A stretch of DNA of 64,000 nt, from assembly GCA_025094145.1 (NCBI GenBank), contig JALLLS010000007.1, positions 434,001 to 498,000 of the forward strand. Reading direction: 5' to 3'. This document shows positions 45,826 through 57,768 of the stretch, in pieces (the first letter of the stretch is position 1; each line of letters starts with the position of its first letter). The position numbers and the translations under genes were made by a program. The notes under the pieces were generated by a model, which was given only the letters and a program-made list of their open reading frames with translations, was not told where the DNA came from and searched no databases. The DNA comes from Spinellus fusiger. Taxonomy: Eukaryota; Mucoromycota; Mucoromycetes; Mucorales; Phycomycetaceae.

Positions 45826-46820
45826 TTCTTTCTATTCTCGATAATTCGATAATTTCGACTTGCTTATGATTATCCCTCTTTATTTAGCCAGATGTTGACC
45901 AATCACCGGTTCATAGTCCTTCCTATTTATTTATTTATTTTACAGAAATGCTGAGTTTTTAAACATTATTTATTTAAAGAAAGGTATATCAATAAAGGAT
46001 TTCTTGGAAACTATAAACCACCTGTGAAGTTTATAATATCAGTAGTGAACTCCTTCATAGCTATATTATGTTATTATAATATTATAATATTATCTTGTTT
46101 TTATACCTTGTACTTTGAGTGCATTGGTTCGATTGACATAAAACCAAACATAAGAATATTTATATATATTTATAAAAGATAAAAATCATTCACAAAAAAG
46201 ACAGGGCCAACACCTGTTTCACAGCAGTACAATGTCTTACTGGTTATGGTTCGTGATTTCAATTTAAATGAAATCACACTGAACTGAATGACTCAAATAC
46301 GGAAAAGACCTTAATGCTGGATCTAAATAATCATTCTATTGCTTACGTTTATAGTCATCATAAAATGATATTTTTGATATTGAGATTGATTCTAATATCT
46401 CTGGCTGTACTACATTAATATTTCCGATAGTAGGGATAGTACCATTTGTTTTTTCCAAATAAGCTCTGAACATTATTAAGGCTAAAATACACAATAATTT
46501 GCCCTTGCGCATTTGAGTTTTATTTCTATTTGTATCAAACAATTACATCTAATTCACCGTGTCCCGGTAGTCGGCCAATAGTGATACCGACTGTTATTAG
46601 ATATTCTATTGGTTAGGGATCTTCGGTCCTCTTCTATCGTAGATTACATTTTAGATGAACAGAAAAATCATATAAATACTGCTGCTACAAAGCGATAAGA
46701 AATATTTACTATTCACCTCATACACTATTTGTCTTTTTTTATTTTACCAAATAATCAATCCTTATTTCTGTGCTTTTTATTCTTATTAAGCCCTTCCATA
46801 TTTGCTAATTGTTATTGACA
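45826..46820. other. Spacer and upstream region of the ABC transporter
   Basis: AT-rich sequence with no supported gene. The 100 bp before 46821 is pyrimidine-rich (CTTTTT, TCTTTTTTT), as often seen upstream of fungal genes. A 68-codon frame at 46542-46336 (minus) is not recognised. Confidence 0.45.
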
Positions 46821-49800
46821 ATGGCGAGCCCTACATCAACAAGGCGATCCTCCATCGATGGCAGCTTCAAAAAAGAAGTTGAATACCCCTCTGCCGACAA
46901 TGTTAAGCAGCAAAATGAGAAGCCTCTCAAACCCGCCTCCATTAATTCTAGCCAAAAATCAGCTACTAAAGAAAAGAAAGAAAAGACACCCTCTGTAGCA
47001 ATATGGGCACTATTTCGATTCTCTACTTTTCCTGAAAAGATTATGATTATTATTGCCTTTATCTTTTCAATCGGTATTGGCGCTTTACAACCAGCCAACA
47101 TTCTTATTATTGGATCATTATTGTCACGACTTCAATCTGCATTGGCTGATCCAGCAAATTTGGTGAATGCTACACATGACTTGGTTCTGACTTTTGTCTA
47201 CATGGGTACTGCGGTGTTTGTGGCCGCCTATCTTTCCAATTCTTGCTGGGTACTCACTGGTGAGAATCAAACCCGTCGTATTCGTCAACGCTATTTGCAT
47301 GCAATTCTCAACCAGGAAATGACTTGGTTTGACAAGGCCTCTGATGGTTCTCTCAACACTCGCCTGGCTACCGACACTCAACTGATCCAAGATGGTATCT
47401 CTGAGAAATTTGGTCTGATGATGCAAGCCATTGGACAATTTGTTGCTGGATTCGTGATTGCCTTTGTCAAGGGCTGGAGATTGGCTGTTATTATGTTGGC
47501 TACACTCCCTTTGATGGCTGGTGCTGGTGCTGCCATGGGTTACTTCATTACCAAATACACTCTCGAAGCACAGAACTCTTATGCTGATGCTGGATCTGTA
47601 GCCGAACAAGTGTTCTCTGGTGTTCGTACTATTTACTCTTTCTCTCTCCAAGGCCGATTCTCTGATATTTACAACCTGAAGCTGGACAATGCTATGAATA
47701 AAGGTATCAAGCGTGGTTATGCTCTTGGCCTCGGTTTCGGTATCTTCTTGTTTGTTCTCTTCTCTACCTATGGTCTTGCCTTCTGGTACGGTTCTAGTCT
47801 TATCAGACAAGAGCTGTTGGATGGTCCCACTCTTCTCGTTGTCTTCCTTTCCATGGTCTTTGGTGCAATTGCTATTATACAGGTTCCCCCCAACCTTTCT
47901 GCCATCTCTGCTGCTTGTGGTGCTGCCTACAAAATCTATGAAACCATTGACCGTGTCCCTGCTATCAATGCTGATTCGAATGAAGGAGAAGCACCTTCAT
48001 CTATTATGGGTGAAATTGAATTCCGCAATGTGAAATTCACATATCCCACCCGTCCCGATGTGCCTATTTTGAAAAATCTCTCACTTAAAATCCGCCCCGG
48101 TCAGACCGTTGCTTTTGTGGGTCCTTCTGGTTCTGGAAAATCTACCAGTGTTCAGCTTCTCCAACGTTTCTATGATCCTCTCGATGGCCAGGTGATGCTC
48201 GATGGCAAAAATCTCAAATCTTACAATGTCTCATGGTTGCGCAAACAAATTGGTATTGTGAGTCAAGAACCTGTTCTTTTCAACATGACTATCCGCCAAA
48301 ACCTGCTACTTGGATCTTCAAAAGACGTGTCCAAGGATGAAATTATTGATGCCTGCAAAAAATCCAACTGTCACTTGTTTATCTCTCAACTTCCTCAAGG
48401 GTATGATACACTTGTAGGTGAACATGGTGGTATGTTGTCTGGTGGTCAGAAACAGCGTATTGCCATTGCCCGTGCTATTCTTAAGAACCCCTCTATTCTT
48501 TTGCTGGATGAAGTAAGTAACATTATAAATATTTATCATTTTATCTAATTCTGACTTTTTTTTTTAAAAAAAAAACATTAGGCTACTTCTGCTCTTGATA
48601 CTCAATCTGAGCGCTTGGTACAAAAGGCCTTGGATGCTGCTGCTGCTGATAGAACCACCATTGTGATTGCCCATCGTCTGTCTACCATCCGCAATGCTGA
48701 CTTGATCGTTGTTATGAAACAGGGTGACTTGATTGAACAAGGAACACACAATGAATTGCTTGCTCTTGGTGGCGTCTACAGTGAACTCGTTGCTAAACAG
48801 AAGATCTCCACCACACAAACTGAAGAAGTTGATGATAGCGATATTCTCGAAGAAGAAACAAGAGAGCTCAAGAGAGAACAAGAGGCTATCTTGGCTTCTG
48901 GAAATGAAAAAGACGGTACTACACCTCTTTCTAGAGTCACTACTGGTGTTTCTGTAGATGCTTTTGATATTAAGATTCGCAAAGAGAAGGAAGCTCTTAA
49001 ACTGGCCGCAACCCAAAAGGCACCTGTTGGCCGTATTCTCAAAATGATGCGCCCTGAATGGCACTTGCTGGCCTTTGGTGTGCTTGGTGCTGCTATTAGT
49101 GGTGCTATCTTCCCTGCATTTTCTCTCATCTTTGCACAGGTCATCTCTTTGGTTACTTTGAACTCTCAAGGCATGTCTTCTGGACCTTTGGAAGGTGCAA
49201 ATCTTTACGCATTTTTGTTTGTCATCCTTGGAATTACCTCTTTAATTTCATTCCCTACCCAAATCGTCAACTTTGAGACTGCCGGTGAAAGATTCACCAA
49301 ACGTCTCCGTGGTGAAATCTTCCAGGCCTACATGCGTCAAGAAGTTGGTTACTATGATGACCCAGAGAACAGCCTTGGTGCATTGACTACAAAATTGGCC
49401 ATTGACTCTAAGAACGTAAACGAATTGGTAACCAAGACATGGGGTGATGTTACTCAGATCATTGTTACTACTATTACTGGTAAGCTACTCTTTCTTTCTA
49501 ACCTACTGTTTATTATGTAAAATTATATATACTAATTAACACTTGCTATTAGGTCTTTCCATTGCCTTTTCTCAGAGCTGGCTTTTGACTTTGATTGTTC
49601 TCTTGATCTCTCCTTTCATCATGGGCGCTACTGCTTATGAGTCCAAGATTCAGCGTGGTTTTGAAGACAAAACCCAAAAGGCCAACTCACAGTGTGGTGA
49701 AGTAGCTGGTGAAGCCATCAAAGAAATTCGTACGGTTGCTTCTCTCGACAAACAAACCTTCTTTGAAAACAAATACTACAAGGCAACTGATTACCCCCAT

Positions 49801-50871
49801 GAGCTTGCTCGAAACAAGGCCTTTACTTCTTCTGTTGGTTATGCTCTTCAACAAGGCATTACCATGTACACCAATGCTATGGCTTTCTATGCTGGTATGA
49901 ACCTGATCGCACAAGGCCGCATCAACTTCTCTCAGATGTTTACCACTTTGATGACTATCATGATCACTGCTCAGTCTGTTGGTCGTGGAAGTGTCTTCCT
50001 CTCCACCTATGCCAAGGCCAAATGCTCTGCTATTGCTGCCTTTGAGATTCTTGATCGTGTCCCTAGCATTGACTCTGAATTGGAAGGTATCGAACCTTCT
50101 TCTTCTCAAATTTCTGGTGAAATTGCTTTTGAAAACGTTGCCTTCCGCTACCCTGCTCGTCCCGATATTCCTATATTCAACGGAGGTTTCAACCTTAATG
50201 GAAAGGCCGGTAAAACAATTGCTCTTGTGGGTCCCTCAGGCTGTGGAAAATCTACTACCATTGGTATGCTCCAGAGATGGTATGACCCTATCTCTGGAAG
50301 AGTCAACTTTGATAACCACAATGTCAACAAGTATACGCTTGCAAACCTGCGCAGCCATATGGCTCTTGTGGGTCAGGAGCCTATATTGTTCGATATGACT
50401 ATTGGGGAAAACATTCGATTTGGTGTTGACAATAGCAAGACTGTGACTCAAGAGCAAGTGGAAGATGCTTGTCGTGCCTCCAACATCCACAACTTCATTG
50501 CTGGTCTGCCCCTCGGCTATGACACTCGTGTGGGTGATAAGGGCTCTCAACTCTCTGGTGGTCAGAAGCAGCGTATTGCTATTGCTCGTGCTTTGATTCG
50601 TAAACCTCGTCTTCTATTGTTAGACGAAGCCACTTCTGCTTTGGATTCTGAATCTGAGAAACTTGTACAGGCCGCCATTGATAATATTCTGGAAGAGGGA
50701 GGCCGAACAACTATTACCATTGCTCATCGTCTCTCCACTATTCAAAATGCTGATCTTATCTGTGTAGTAAAAGATGGGTGTGTTGTTGAACAAGGCACAC
50801 ATTGGGAACTACTCAAGTTAAACTGTGTCTACAGCTCACTTGTACATCAACAATCTCTCAATGCCAATTAA
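46821..50871 (+). CDS. ABCB-type full-length ABC transporter (multidrug/P-glycoprotein-like)
   Basis: Three exons (46821-48512, 48582-49479, 49553-50871) give 1302 residues arranged TMD-NBD-TMD-NBD. A cytosolic, Lys-rich N-terminus precedes the first membrane domain (about 70-385). NBD1 has Walker [10 protein letters not shown] (434-442), signature LSGGQKQR (539-546) and Walker B ILLLDE, split exactly by intron 1. NBD2 has Walker [10 protein letters not shown] (about 1090-1098), signature LSGGQKQR (about 1197) and [12 protein letters not shown]. Both sites look catalytically complete. Full-size ABCB exporters move lipophilic drugs, peptides or lipids out of the cell or into organelles; the substrate cannot be inferred. 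The ATG is preferred over an in-frame TTG four codons upstream. Confidence 0.93.
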
Positions 50872-51510
50872 ACTTGTATGTTTTGTTACAGCATTCTTAT
50901 ACAATATTTATATCTACTGTCTATTTAATTTTACCTTTTTTTTTGCATTCTAAACAAAAATAATTCTAATTTACTTCTCAATTTGTTTCTATCTATTTTA
51001 TTTTATTTTATTTTATGAATAAATATATAATTAAGACTTGAATAAAACAACAATCAAAATTAGAGTACATACTTCATATGAAATGGTTAAACATTTGTAC
51101 TATAATATCAGTAACTAAGTACTTGGAATAAGGCTCTCTTACTGCAGAGTTAGCTGTAGTATCTATTTGAGTGAAGATAATCGATCATTTCCGATCAATA
51201 CTAAAGCATAGATTGAAGGATCATTTGGATATTGATTAAACTCTATCGTCACTTGCTTGTTTATTAATTATTTAGCTATTAAGCCTTTTCATGAAGAGCT
51301 TTTATACCTCTGTTGCATATTAGAAAACTATTAAGCCTATTCATTCTCCCATAGTACAACAGACTATGGATGTAAATAAATATGAGGACTTAGGCTATGT
51401 TAATATATTAATATAGCCGTTAATTGTGCAGATTACTAGCGGCATTGTTAGAGTAAGTATTATGCACTATTTGAACCTAAAACTAACTGAGTTTATATTA
51501 TAATTAAATC
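50872..51510. other. 3' flank of the ABC transporter, AT-rich
   Basis: No gene is seen. A (TTTTA)n-like run near 51000 and AATAAA-like signals (51018) are probably part of the 3' UTR of the transporter. Confidence 0.45.
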
Positions 51511-51519
51511 TTCTAAATA

Positions 51520-52541
51520 GGCTTCAAAAGTCTTACAGTTGCCGATGCTTACTACTATGACCTTCCCACCCAATCCCTACAACGACGTCCTCGGACAGAT
51601 CTTCTTATGCGTCCTTAACTCCTCTATCATTTCTTCCGTGATGTGGATAACCATCATATCATTCACTTTCCATTCTTCATCCACTCATGCACTCCTCATA
51701 TGAACCCACAGTCATTATATTCCGATACTGTGGACATTCCTTCTTCTCCCCTCACAACATCCTTCTTCAACTCGCCACTTATGCACTCCTTCTCATCAAA
51801 AGTCTTCTGCTCTATATACCATCCACCACCTATACCTAATTCTTCTCCTGCTGCCTCGCTTCCACCTAACAAGTGGAAAGCCTTTTGGAAGGTACCTATT
51901 TCACATGTAGCAAGGAATGTCTGGTTTCGCCTTTTGCATGGCAAACTATCCTCTTCTTAGCTCCTTTATCATATTCTGCCTACTATTGTCCTCTCATCCT
52001 GATGCCGTCTATGCTTCCATCCTCGCCACAGCCCAGACCATCTCTTGGTGATTTGTCCAAGGGTCTGGCCTGTCTGGATGGCTATTTTGCCATATTGGCT
52101 TAATATTTACACTCCTTTACAAACAGACATCATCCAGCATTCACAATCCTTTTCTCTCCCTCCCAATGGACCTCTGACTAGCAGTTAAGTCTATAGAGCA
52201 ATTCTACAGACCATATGACACGGTTATTGGGCAAGCCACTTCCACAACTCTCCTTTCCTTTCCTCCACCGTATCTGAACGTGCTCGATCCCTCCTCATCA
52301 CCCTCATCCGCGAAAACGAAGACATGTCATCATAGTCTAGTGTACATTTACTTTTATGTCCTTTTCTCTTATATTCTCTTTCCTTTTCTTTTAGATAGTT
52401 CTGTTTTTCTTTTTCTAATTTTCTGCAAGTGACTTGTGTCCATTATATTTTCCCAGCCATACCTCTCAGCGCGACGTGTGGCTGCGTAAAGACACTTAAT
52501 AAATAGTGTCTTATAAAAATAAAAAAATAAAAAGAGGAACA
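51520..52541 (+). mobile_element. 5'-truncated LINE fragment
   Basis: The plus strand encodes, in broken frames, the C-terminal part of a fungal LINE polyprotein: FKSLTVADAYYYDLP, then the RVT-associated zinc-binding region with KWKAFWKVPISHVARNVWFR and LLHGKL, and an end near 52333 (LIRENEDMSS). A 3' UTR ends in an AT-rich tail (AAAAATAAAAAAATAAAAAG). TTCTAAATA occurs at 51511-51519 and 52542-52550, a possible 9-bp target duplication. It is a different, older copy than the one at 11505. Confidence 0.75.
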
Positions 52542-52556
52542 TTCTAAATACACATA

Positions 52557-53213
52557 CATTATTTTCCGAAAATATTCACACAACCTCAGAAAAAGATTAC
52601 ACAATTTTCGAAATATTATCTCTTCAACAATGAGCTTACAAATATACTATGAGGATGGTCAGGGAAATGCTATTTACGAATTGGGCAATAAACCAAACCC
52701 ATATTGATGGATGTAGATAAATAATACTTTCCTCTTCAAAATATCATAGACTACAGTACTTAATTGAACTTAAAACCACTCTAGAAGCCTCAGTTTAAAC
52801 CCAAGGCTACTAAAAAAATATATACAACTTCATAACAGAAAAATGTGCCTTATCATTTAAGAAAACATATTTCCATTAAAAGAATTGGTGGACTTACTAT
52901 AAGTTATGGCTATGGGTATTTATTTCTTCCATCACAATCTCCTGAGCTTAGTCCCATCGAGCAATTTTGGTCCATTGTGAAGAGTAAACTTCAAAGAGAA
53001 AAGCTCTTGGAAAGTGAGACTTTAAACATGAGGATCACTTAAGCATGTAGCAATGTTCTTATCAGTGATCTTAAGAGATTTTTTTATTAATCTTCATTGA
53101 AATTTGAAACATACTTAAGTAAAAATACCCTTTGATAAACTTTGCACACTTTGTGCAAAAAAAAAAGCGTACAATTTTTTCTGAGGCTGTGGGAATATTT
53201 CCCGAAAATGGTG
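52557..53213 (+). mobile_element. Short TA-flanked element with ~38-bp terminal inverted repeats and DDE remnant
   Basis: The left end CATTATTTTCCGAAAATATT and the reverse complement of the right end (CACCATTTTCGGGAAATATT) continue together into CACA(A/G)CCTCAGAAAAA, giving imperfect ~38-bp repeats. TA flanks both sides (52555-52556, 53214-53215). Inside, 52845-53040 encodes FLPSQSPELSPIEQFWSIVK, the DDE_3 (Tc1/IS630-like) C-terminal motif with its catalytic Glu, then ACSNVLISDLKRFF after a stop. At 657 bp most of the transposase is deleted, so the element is non-autonomous. Confidence 0.75.
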
Positions 53214-53215
53214 TA

Positions 53216-53754
53216 ATAGAATCTATCTCTGTACTGTTTTTTTATAAGGGATTCTATGTATGAGTATCACTACATTAAAAATAGAATGGTTTATGGATTC
53301 CATATACAAGTTTTTGACATAAAATTAGACGATTGGGAAATGAAAAGTAGATTGTTTTATATTTATTACTGAACATATGCATACATTCATTTTATTACTA
53401 GACATAATGTTTCTTTTTTTATTGTTGTCGTAGGGCGATTTCTCAAAAATAGATATTCATCAGTTATGGTTCAGAGAAGCCAAAAGAAGAAGGTTATCAT
53501 GTATGTCAGGCACTTGTAAGAAATATTCTATCATTGACACGTTTATTCTATCATAGGCGTAGTCATCATTAGAGTAGAATAAAAGTATAAAAGAATGACA
53601 AGAAGGTTGAATAAAAAAGAGCAGAATGAATTGTACGTTAACTAAACAAATATCTTTGGACTCGAGAAGCCATTGACAAAACTATCATATCAATGTATGA
53701 TACATAGTAGCGGACACCATTCAATGATATTAAAGGCTATTTATTCAGCAAGAT
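53216..53754. other. AT-rich spacer, nothing recognised
   Basis: No ORF or repeat boundary is supported in this interval. Confidence 0.45.
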
Positions 53755-54180
53755 ACTGATGAAGTAAAGATGGAATATGCTTTTAAAAGCAACCTATAGC
53801 TCTTACATGTATTTGGTTTTTATTGAAGCATATGACACGTTTTTCATGTGATAATCCTACCAGATGAATGACAATTAAGACATTTTTAAATGATATTAGT
53901 TGAAAGTATAGTTATCTACATGCTCACGGGATTTAGTCCATAAAATCTCACATGTATATAGTCCCCAATCACATTTTGGTCCATTCACTCAGAGAGGGTA
54001 GTGATTCTAGTAAATCAATACTCACACTCAAGGTGTGTCAAATAAGATGAATAACCAACCTACTGAAAGATGATGACCATCAATATGTATTTTTTACACT
54101 CCAATCAAATGATCAGTACATCTCTTTATGAAGGCATAAAGGTACACATGCCCTATATCAGCAATGTTATTTCTTAACTT
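53755..54180 (+). repeat. Dispersed repeat R, copy 1
   Basis: The segment matches 62485-62880 in the same orientation. Shared stretches include ATGTATTTGGTTTTTATT, CTACCAGATGAATGA and ACGGGATTTGGTCCA-like sequence. It is non-coding, and its class is unknown. Confidence 0.5.
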
Positions 54181-55139
54181 GGGAATCGTATTTGAGGGAA
54201 AATAACACCCGCCCAGAGCACTTGTAAATATCACAAAAGAGAACATGACGACTTCAAAGATAGTACCAGAACCAATAAAAAGTCCAGGTCTTCTGTTTTA
54301 TTCTCTTAGTTGTCAGTGGAGCCTCGGTTAAATAACTGATAGCAACCCATAGTGCAGGCAAACTATCTAAAAAGTAATAGTGTGTGTGTGTGTGTGTGTA
54401 TTTTTTCTTTTTTTCCCTATAGATTGTCATATAAATATATTACAACTATAAAATATTCACAATCATTCAATCTCTTTTTTTTTTTTAAAAAAAATCGTCC
54501 CAATCATTTTGATTATCGCCTAATTTTAAAGTAAAAACATATAGCCAAATCCGAAGAACCACAGTTTTGCCTATTTAGACCATTGAAAAGATAAGAATAA
54601 ACGTTCTCCACTCACCTCATTTATTCTTATTATCTTTTATCCTTCACTTCCCTTTATTTATTATTTATAAATAACCAAATTCAATTCAATTAACTTAACA
54701 ATAGTCCAAATAATATTCTACTTATACTTTGAAAAGTCTCTCTGAGCCTTAATGAAAAGAAGATAAAGCACAGTTATGCCTATTTTGTTTCCGGTGGCCT
54801 TATATAATTCCGGAGAGAATTTAATCGACCTTGAACTGCAGAAAAAAAAAGGGGGATCAAATTATAAAACGATGTAACTTCTTTAATAGATGTCTCTGAG
54901 CAATAAGTATTCTACATAACCGCTTAGAAACACGGTACCATTTTTATGTACTTTTAAAAAGTGTACAACCTGAACTATTGCGTTTTTTTTTAATAAAGAA
55001 TATCCGAAAAAAAAATAGGTACGGGGACACATTTGATGATTAAACGGAAAAAGGTGTTTTCTTAGAAATGAGAGAAGGAATAACAAATGATTTATATTTA
55101 TACCGATTATAAAATTAGGAAAAACTTCTTAAAACTATG
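54181..55139. other. AT-rich spacer with a (GT)n microsatellite
   Basis: No gene is recognised. About nine GT units lie at 54381-54399, and several A/T homopolymers occur. Minus-strand frames near 54900 are low complexity. Confidence 0.5.
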
Positions 55140-55617
55140 TGTTGTATTCCACCTTTAATCCAAAGATTCTTCATGAATTGGTCAAAACGATTAGTGTGCT
55201 GTAACATTCAGAATCATCTATGAAAGCTTGAGTGCACACAAGTACCATAGTACATTTCTGTATTATCTCACTGATCGGTCGTAACTACAAATCAACCTTC
55301 TTATCTCAGAGTACTATCGGATGCTTAACAAGAGCTGCTATCATCCATAGATCCTTAGTGGATAAATAAGACCTATCAAAGGAAATTAAAGTGAAGACAC
55401 ATAATTGAAGGTTTCTATAATGCTGTGATTATTCAATGAACTAACCATAAGGTTGCATTTATGAATAAATCATAAGATGGACTAATCATAAACTGCCTCA
55501 AGGTAAAAGGCTACTGAAGGATAAGCACCCATAAAAAATATAAATATGGAACCACTCTTCACTAAATACAAATAGTTTTTGTCTAGTCTCATTATCCTAC
55601 TTGTCTAAATAATTACA
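55140..55617 (+). repeat. Solo LTR, family 2
   Basis: 478 bp from TGTTGTATTCCACCTTTAAT to TTGTCTAAATAATTACA. It aligns along its length with 32803-33278 but has point differences and small indels. The promoter-like box reads AATATAAATATGG. No target duplication is visible. Confidence 0.8.
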
Positions 55618-55899
55618 GTATTCTTGGTCAAAAATTGTCCCAATGCAAATATATTTTTCTTAAATTTTCTTCTTTTGCCAACGATTATTGTTGGTTTTTT
55701 TTTATCTAATTCATAGAACTAAAAGCATAAATGCGTAAAGTAAAAGTAAAAATCTCAATATCCTCAACATTGCCATGCAAAAAGGCGACAAACGCCTTTG
55801 AAGAAACTGGTTTCAAAGCAAATTTTTGTATTATTATTTTTAGGTGTATGCAAATTATTCACGAGATAAAAAGGTGGAATGGCCTTGGCCAATACAGTT

Positions 55900-56130
55900 C
55901 AAATTATTTTTACTTTTGGGTGTCTGGTTGCTATTTGCATATTGAGCATGTTAACCACCGTATGAGAGTTTTTTTTAACAATTAAAATATACATACAAAC
56001 ACTTCAAATATAAAAGTGGAAAAAATAAATTCAAGGAAAAAGAAAAAGAAATATAAGACATAAAACCTCGAAATGAGGAGAAAAATGAGAGATGAAAGAA
56101 AATGACAATGCAGACATAGGCATTAGTTTG
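55900..56130 (-). repeat. Dispersed repeat E, copy 2
   Basis: The sequence matches 33900-34262 (inverted) and 63245-63420. The homology includes CATATTGAGCATGTTAACCA, corresponding to CGCATTGGGTATATTAGCCA in the third copy. It lies directly downstream of the ORF1 relic at 56174-56815 on the same strand. Confidence 0.5.
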
Positions 56131-56173
56131 AGCCTAATTCCACAAGCTTTCAATCGACCAAATATTGGTCTAT

Positions 56174-56815
56174 TTATAAGTCTTGTTGGGTGTATTGATT
56201 GTCTCCCTCGACTCCCTCCATGACTGAGTCAGACCCAAATGCCTGGAGGGCTTCTTTTTCAAGGGTAGCGGGAGGGCTGGCGACTGTGGCCTTGGCCTTG
56301 AGGTCTGCCAGGAGCTTCTCAAAGGCAATGGTGGATAGACGAGGTGTGGCAATGGTTGAGCCAAAGTGGAAACCAATGCTATACCCTAAATGAGTGGGGA
56401 CACTGAGACAGGTGTTGGATACTCTTTGCTCAAAGAGTTCTGGGGCCATTACAGCCTTAGTGCTGTCTGACTCCTGCTGGAGCTTAGGGTCTGCAATCAC
56501 CGCTGCAGATACTGGATCAAAGTTTGCCTATGGCTTTATCCTTGATTTTTCGAGTTGATCCTCGAGTTCTTACTTGAAGCTGTCATGTACAAACAGTGCA
56601 ATTGTGCCCCTTGCAAGGAAGTGGATATCTATGATCCGTGGCTGTTGGATCTTCAGAGATCCCAACATCTTGCGGATCTGGCCGTACTTGAGGTAGCAGC
56701 GACAGGGAAAGTATAAAAATTCTTATACTGAGGGCCTAGTAGGCTCTTTTAAGGCCCAAACTGTTTGTGCTCTAAGCACTGCTCTGGCCTTTGCTGTCAT
56801 CTTTGATTTTGACAT
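56174..56815 (-). pseudogene. LINE ORF1-like protein relic
   Basis: Reading from an ATG at 56815, one frame continues to 56174 with two internal stops. It starts MSKSKMTAKARAVLRAQT, then reads CYLKYGQIRKMLGSLKIQQP and RIIDIHFLARGTIALFVHDS, followed by SDSTKAVMAPELFEQRVSNT and a Glu/Lys-rich end. This layout (a short basic ORF with an IIDxHF...FVH segment) resembles the first ORF of LINEs in Mucoromycota as I remember them. The last 108 codons are uninterrupted. Confidence 0.5.
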
Positions 56816-56929
56816 GCTTCCAATTCCTGGATACGGAGTCCGATTATTGCCATTTGTCTCTGAATTGACACCCAAAGATTTTTTGGCCTTTAAGCGGTAA
56901 TATCTATTTCCCTTTAGGTCAATCCCAGA

Positions 56930-57280
56930 TATTACCCTTTCATGTAACTGTGTTTAAAATCAAAGGTTTGCAAGTATCCAAATAATTATTTCCTTTTATG
57001 GATACCTCAATATTAAATTGTATTATCAATAGAAATATATTGTTTATAATTAGAATTGTTTATTGTAATAGTATAGATAATACTATATTATGACTATAGT
57101 TACTGCCTAAGTGAATTCCCTCATAGCAATAGAATTCAAAACCTAAAAGCCTTGTGCTTTATCCTTGGGAGATAGATAACTATGCTCAGAAGTATACCCT
57201 AGAGACCCTAGAGACCATAGACAGTATAGAAGACTACTTGGTACTGACTTGAAAGGAGTCTTTACTTGCCTAATAATACA
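56930..57280 (-). repeat. Dispersed repeat X, copy 2
   Basis: Inverted relative to 45034-45380. On the minus strand it begins TGTATTATTAGGCAAGTAAA and leads toward the ORF1 relic, consistent with the 5' region of that LINE. Confidence 0.5.
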
Positions 57281-57768
57281 TTGAGTGTCTTGTAGATTAC
57301 AGTGAGCTTAAGCTAAGATAAAGACGCTGCTTATCCTTTTCTTATCTCAAGAATAGCCTCTGTAATGTCTATCACTTCTTTCCACTGTTTTTCTTTGTTA
57401 ACAATAGCACACCATATATATCCCAAAAGGCTTTGCGTATGTACTTGGATAATGATAAACTTAACATACATATAAAACTGAAACAAGTCGACTTCTCTGA
57501 AGATATATTAGTAGACGATGAAAAAGACCAATGAAATCACAACTGTATACAACTCACAAGTCTATTATTTCTCTCTTTTGTTTTTTCACTGTTTGTTCTT
57601 ATTGTAACTGTGGATTCATTTTTCATTATCAACGAGTAATTATACACCATCTTCTATTAATGTATGAATTCTAATTAATTTCTTTTCTGGACATCACCAC
57701 TGAGTTTTTCTTTTTCTTAAAAGTATTTAATAATCCCTGATAAAATAAAGAATTTTTTCTGTGTTATC
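57281..57768. other. 3' flank of MEX67, nothing recognised
   Basis: AT-rich interval downstream of the minus-strand Mex67 gene. I looked here for a further exon encoding a UBA domain and found none. Confidence 0.45.

Noticed and set aside
47124..47810. 228-codon minus-strand ORF within the ABC transporter
   Set aside because: Shadow of the first membrane domain of the transporter; no independent motif or codon pattern.
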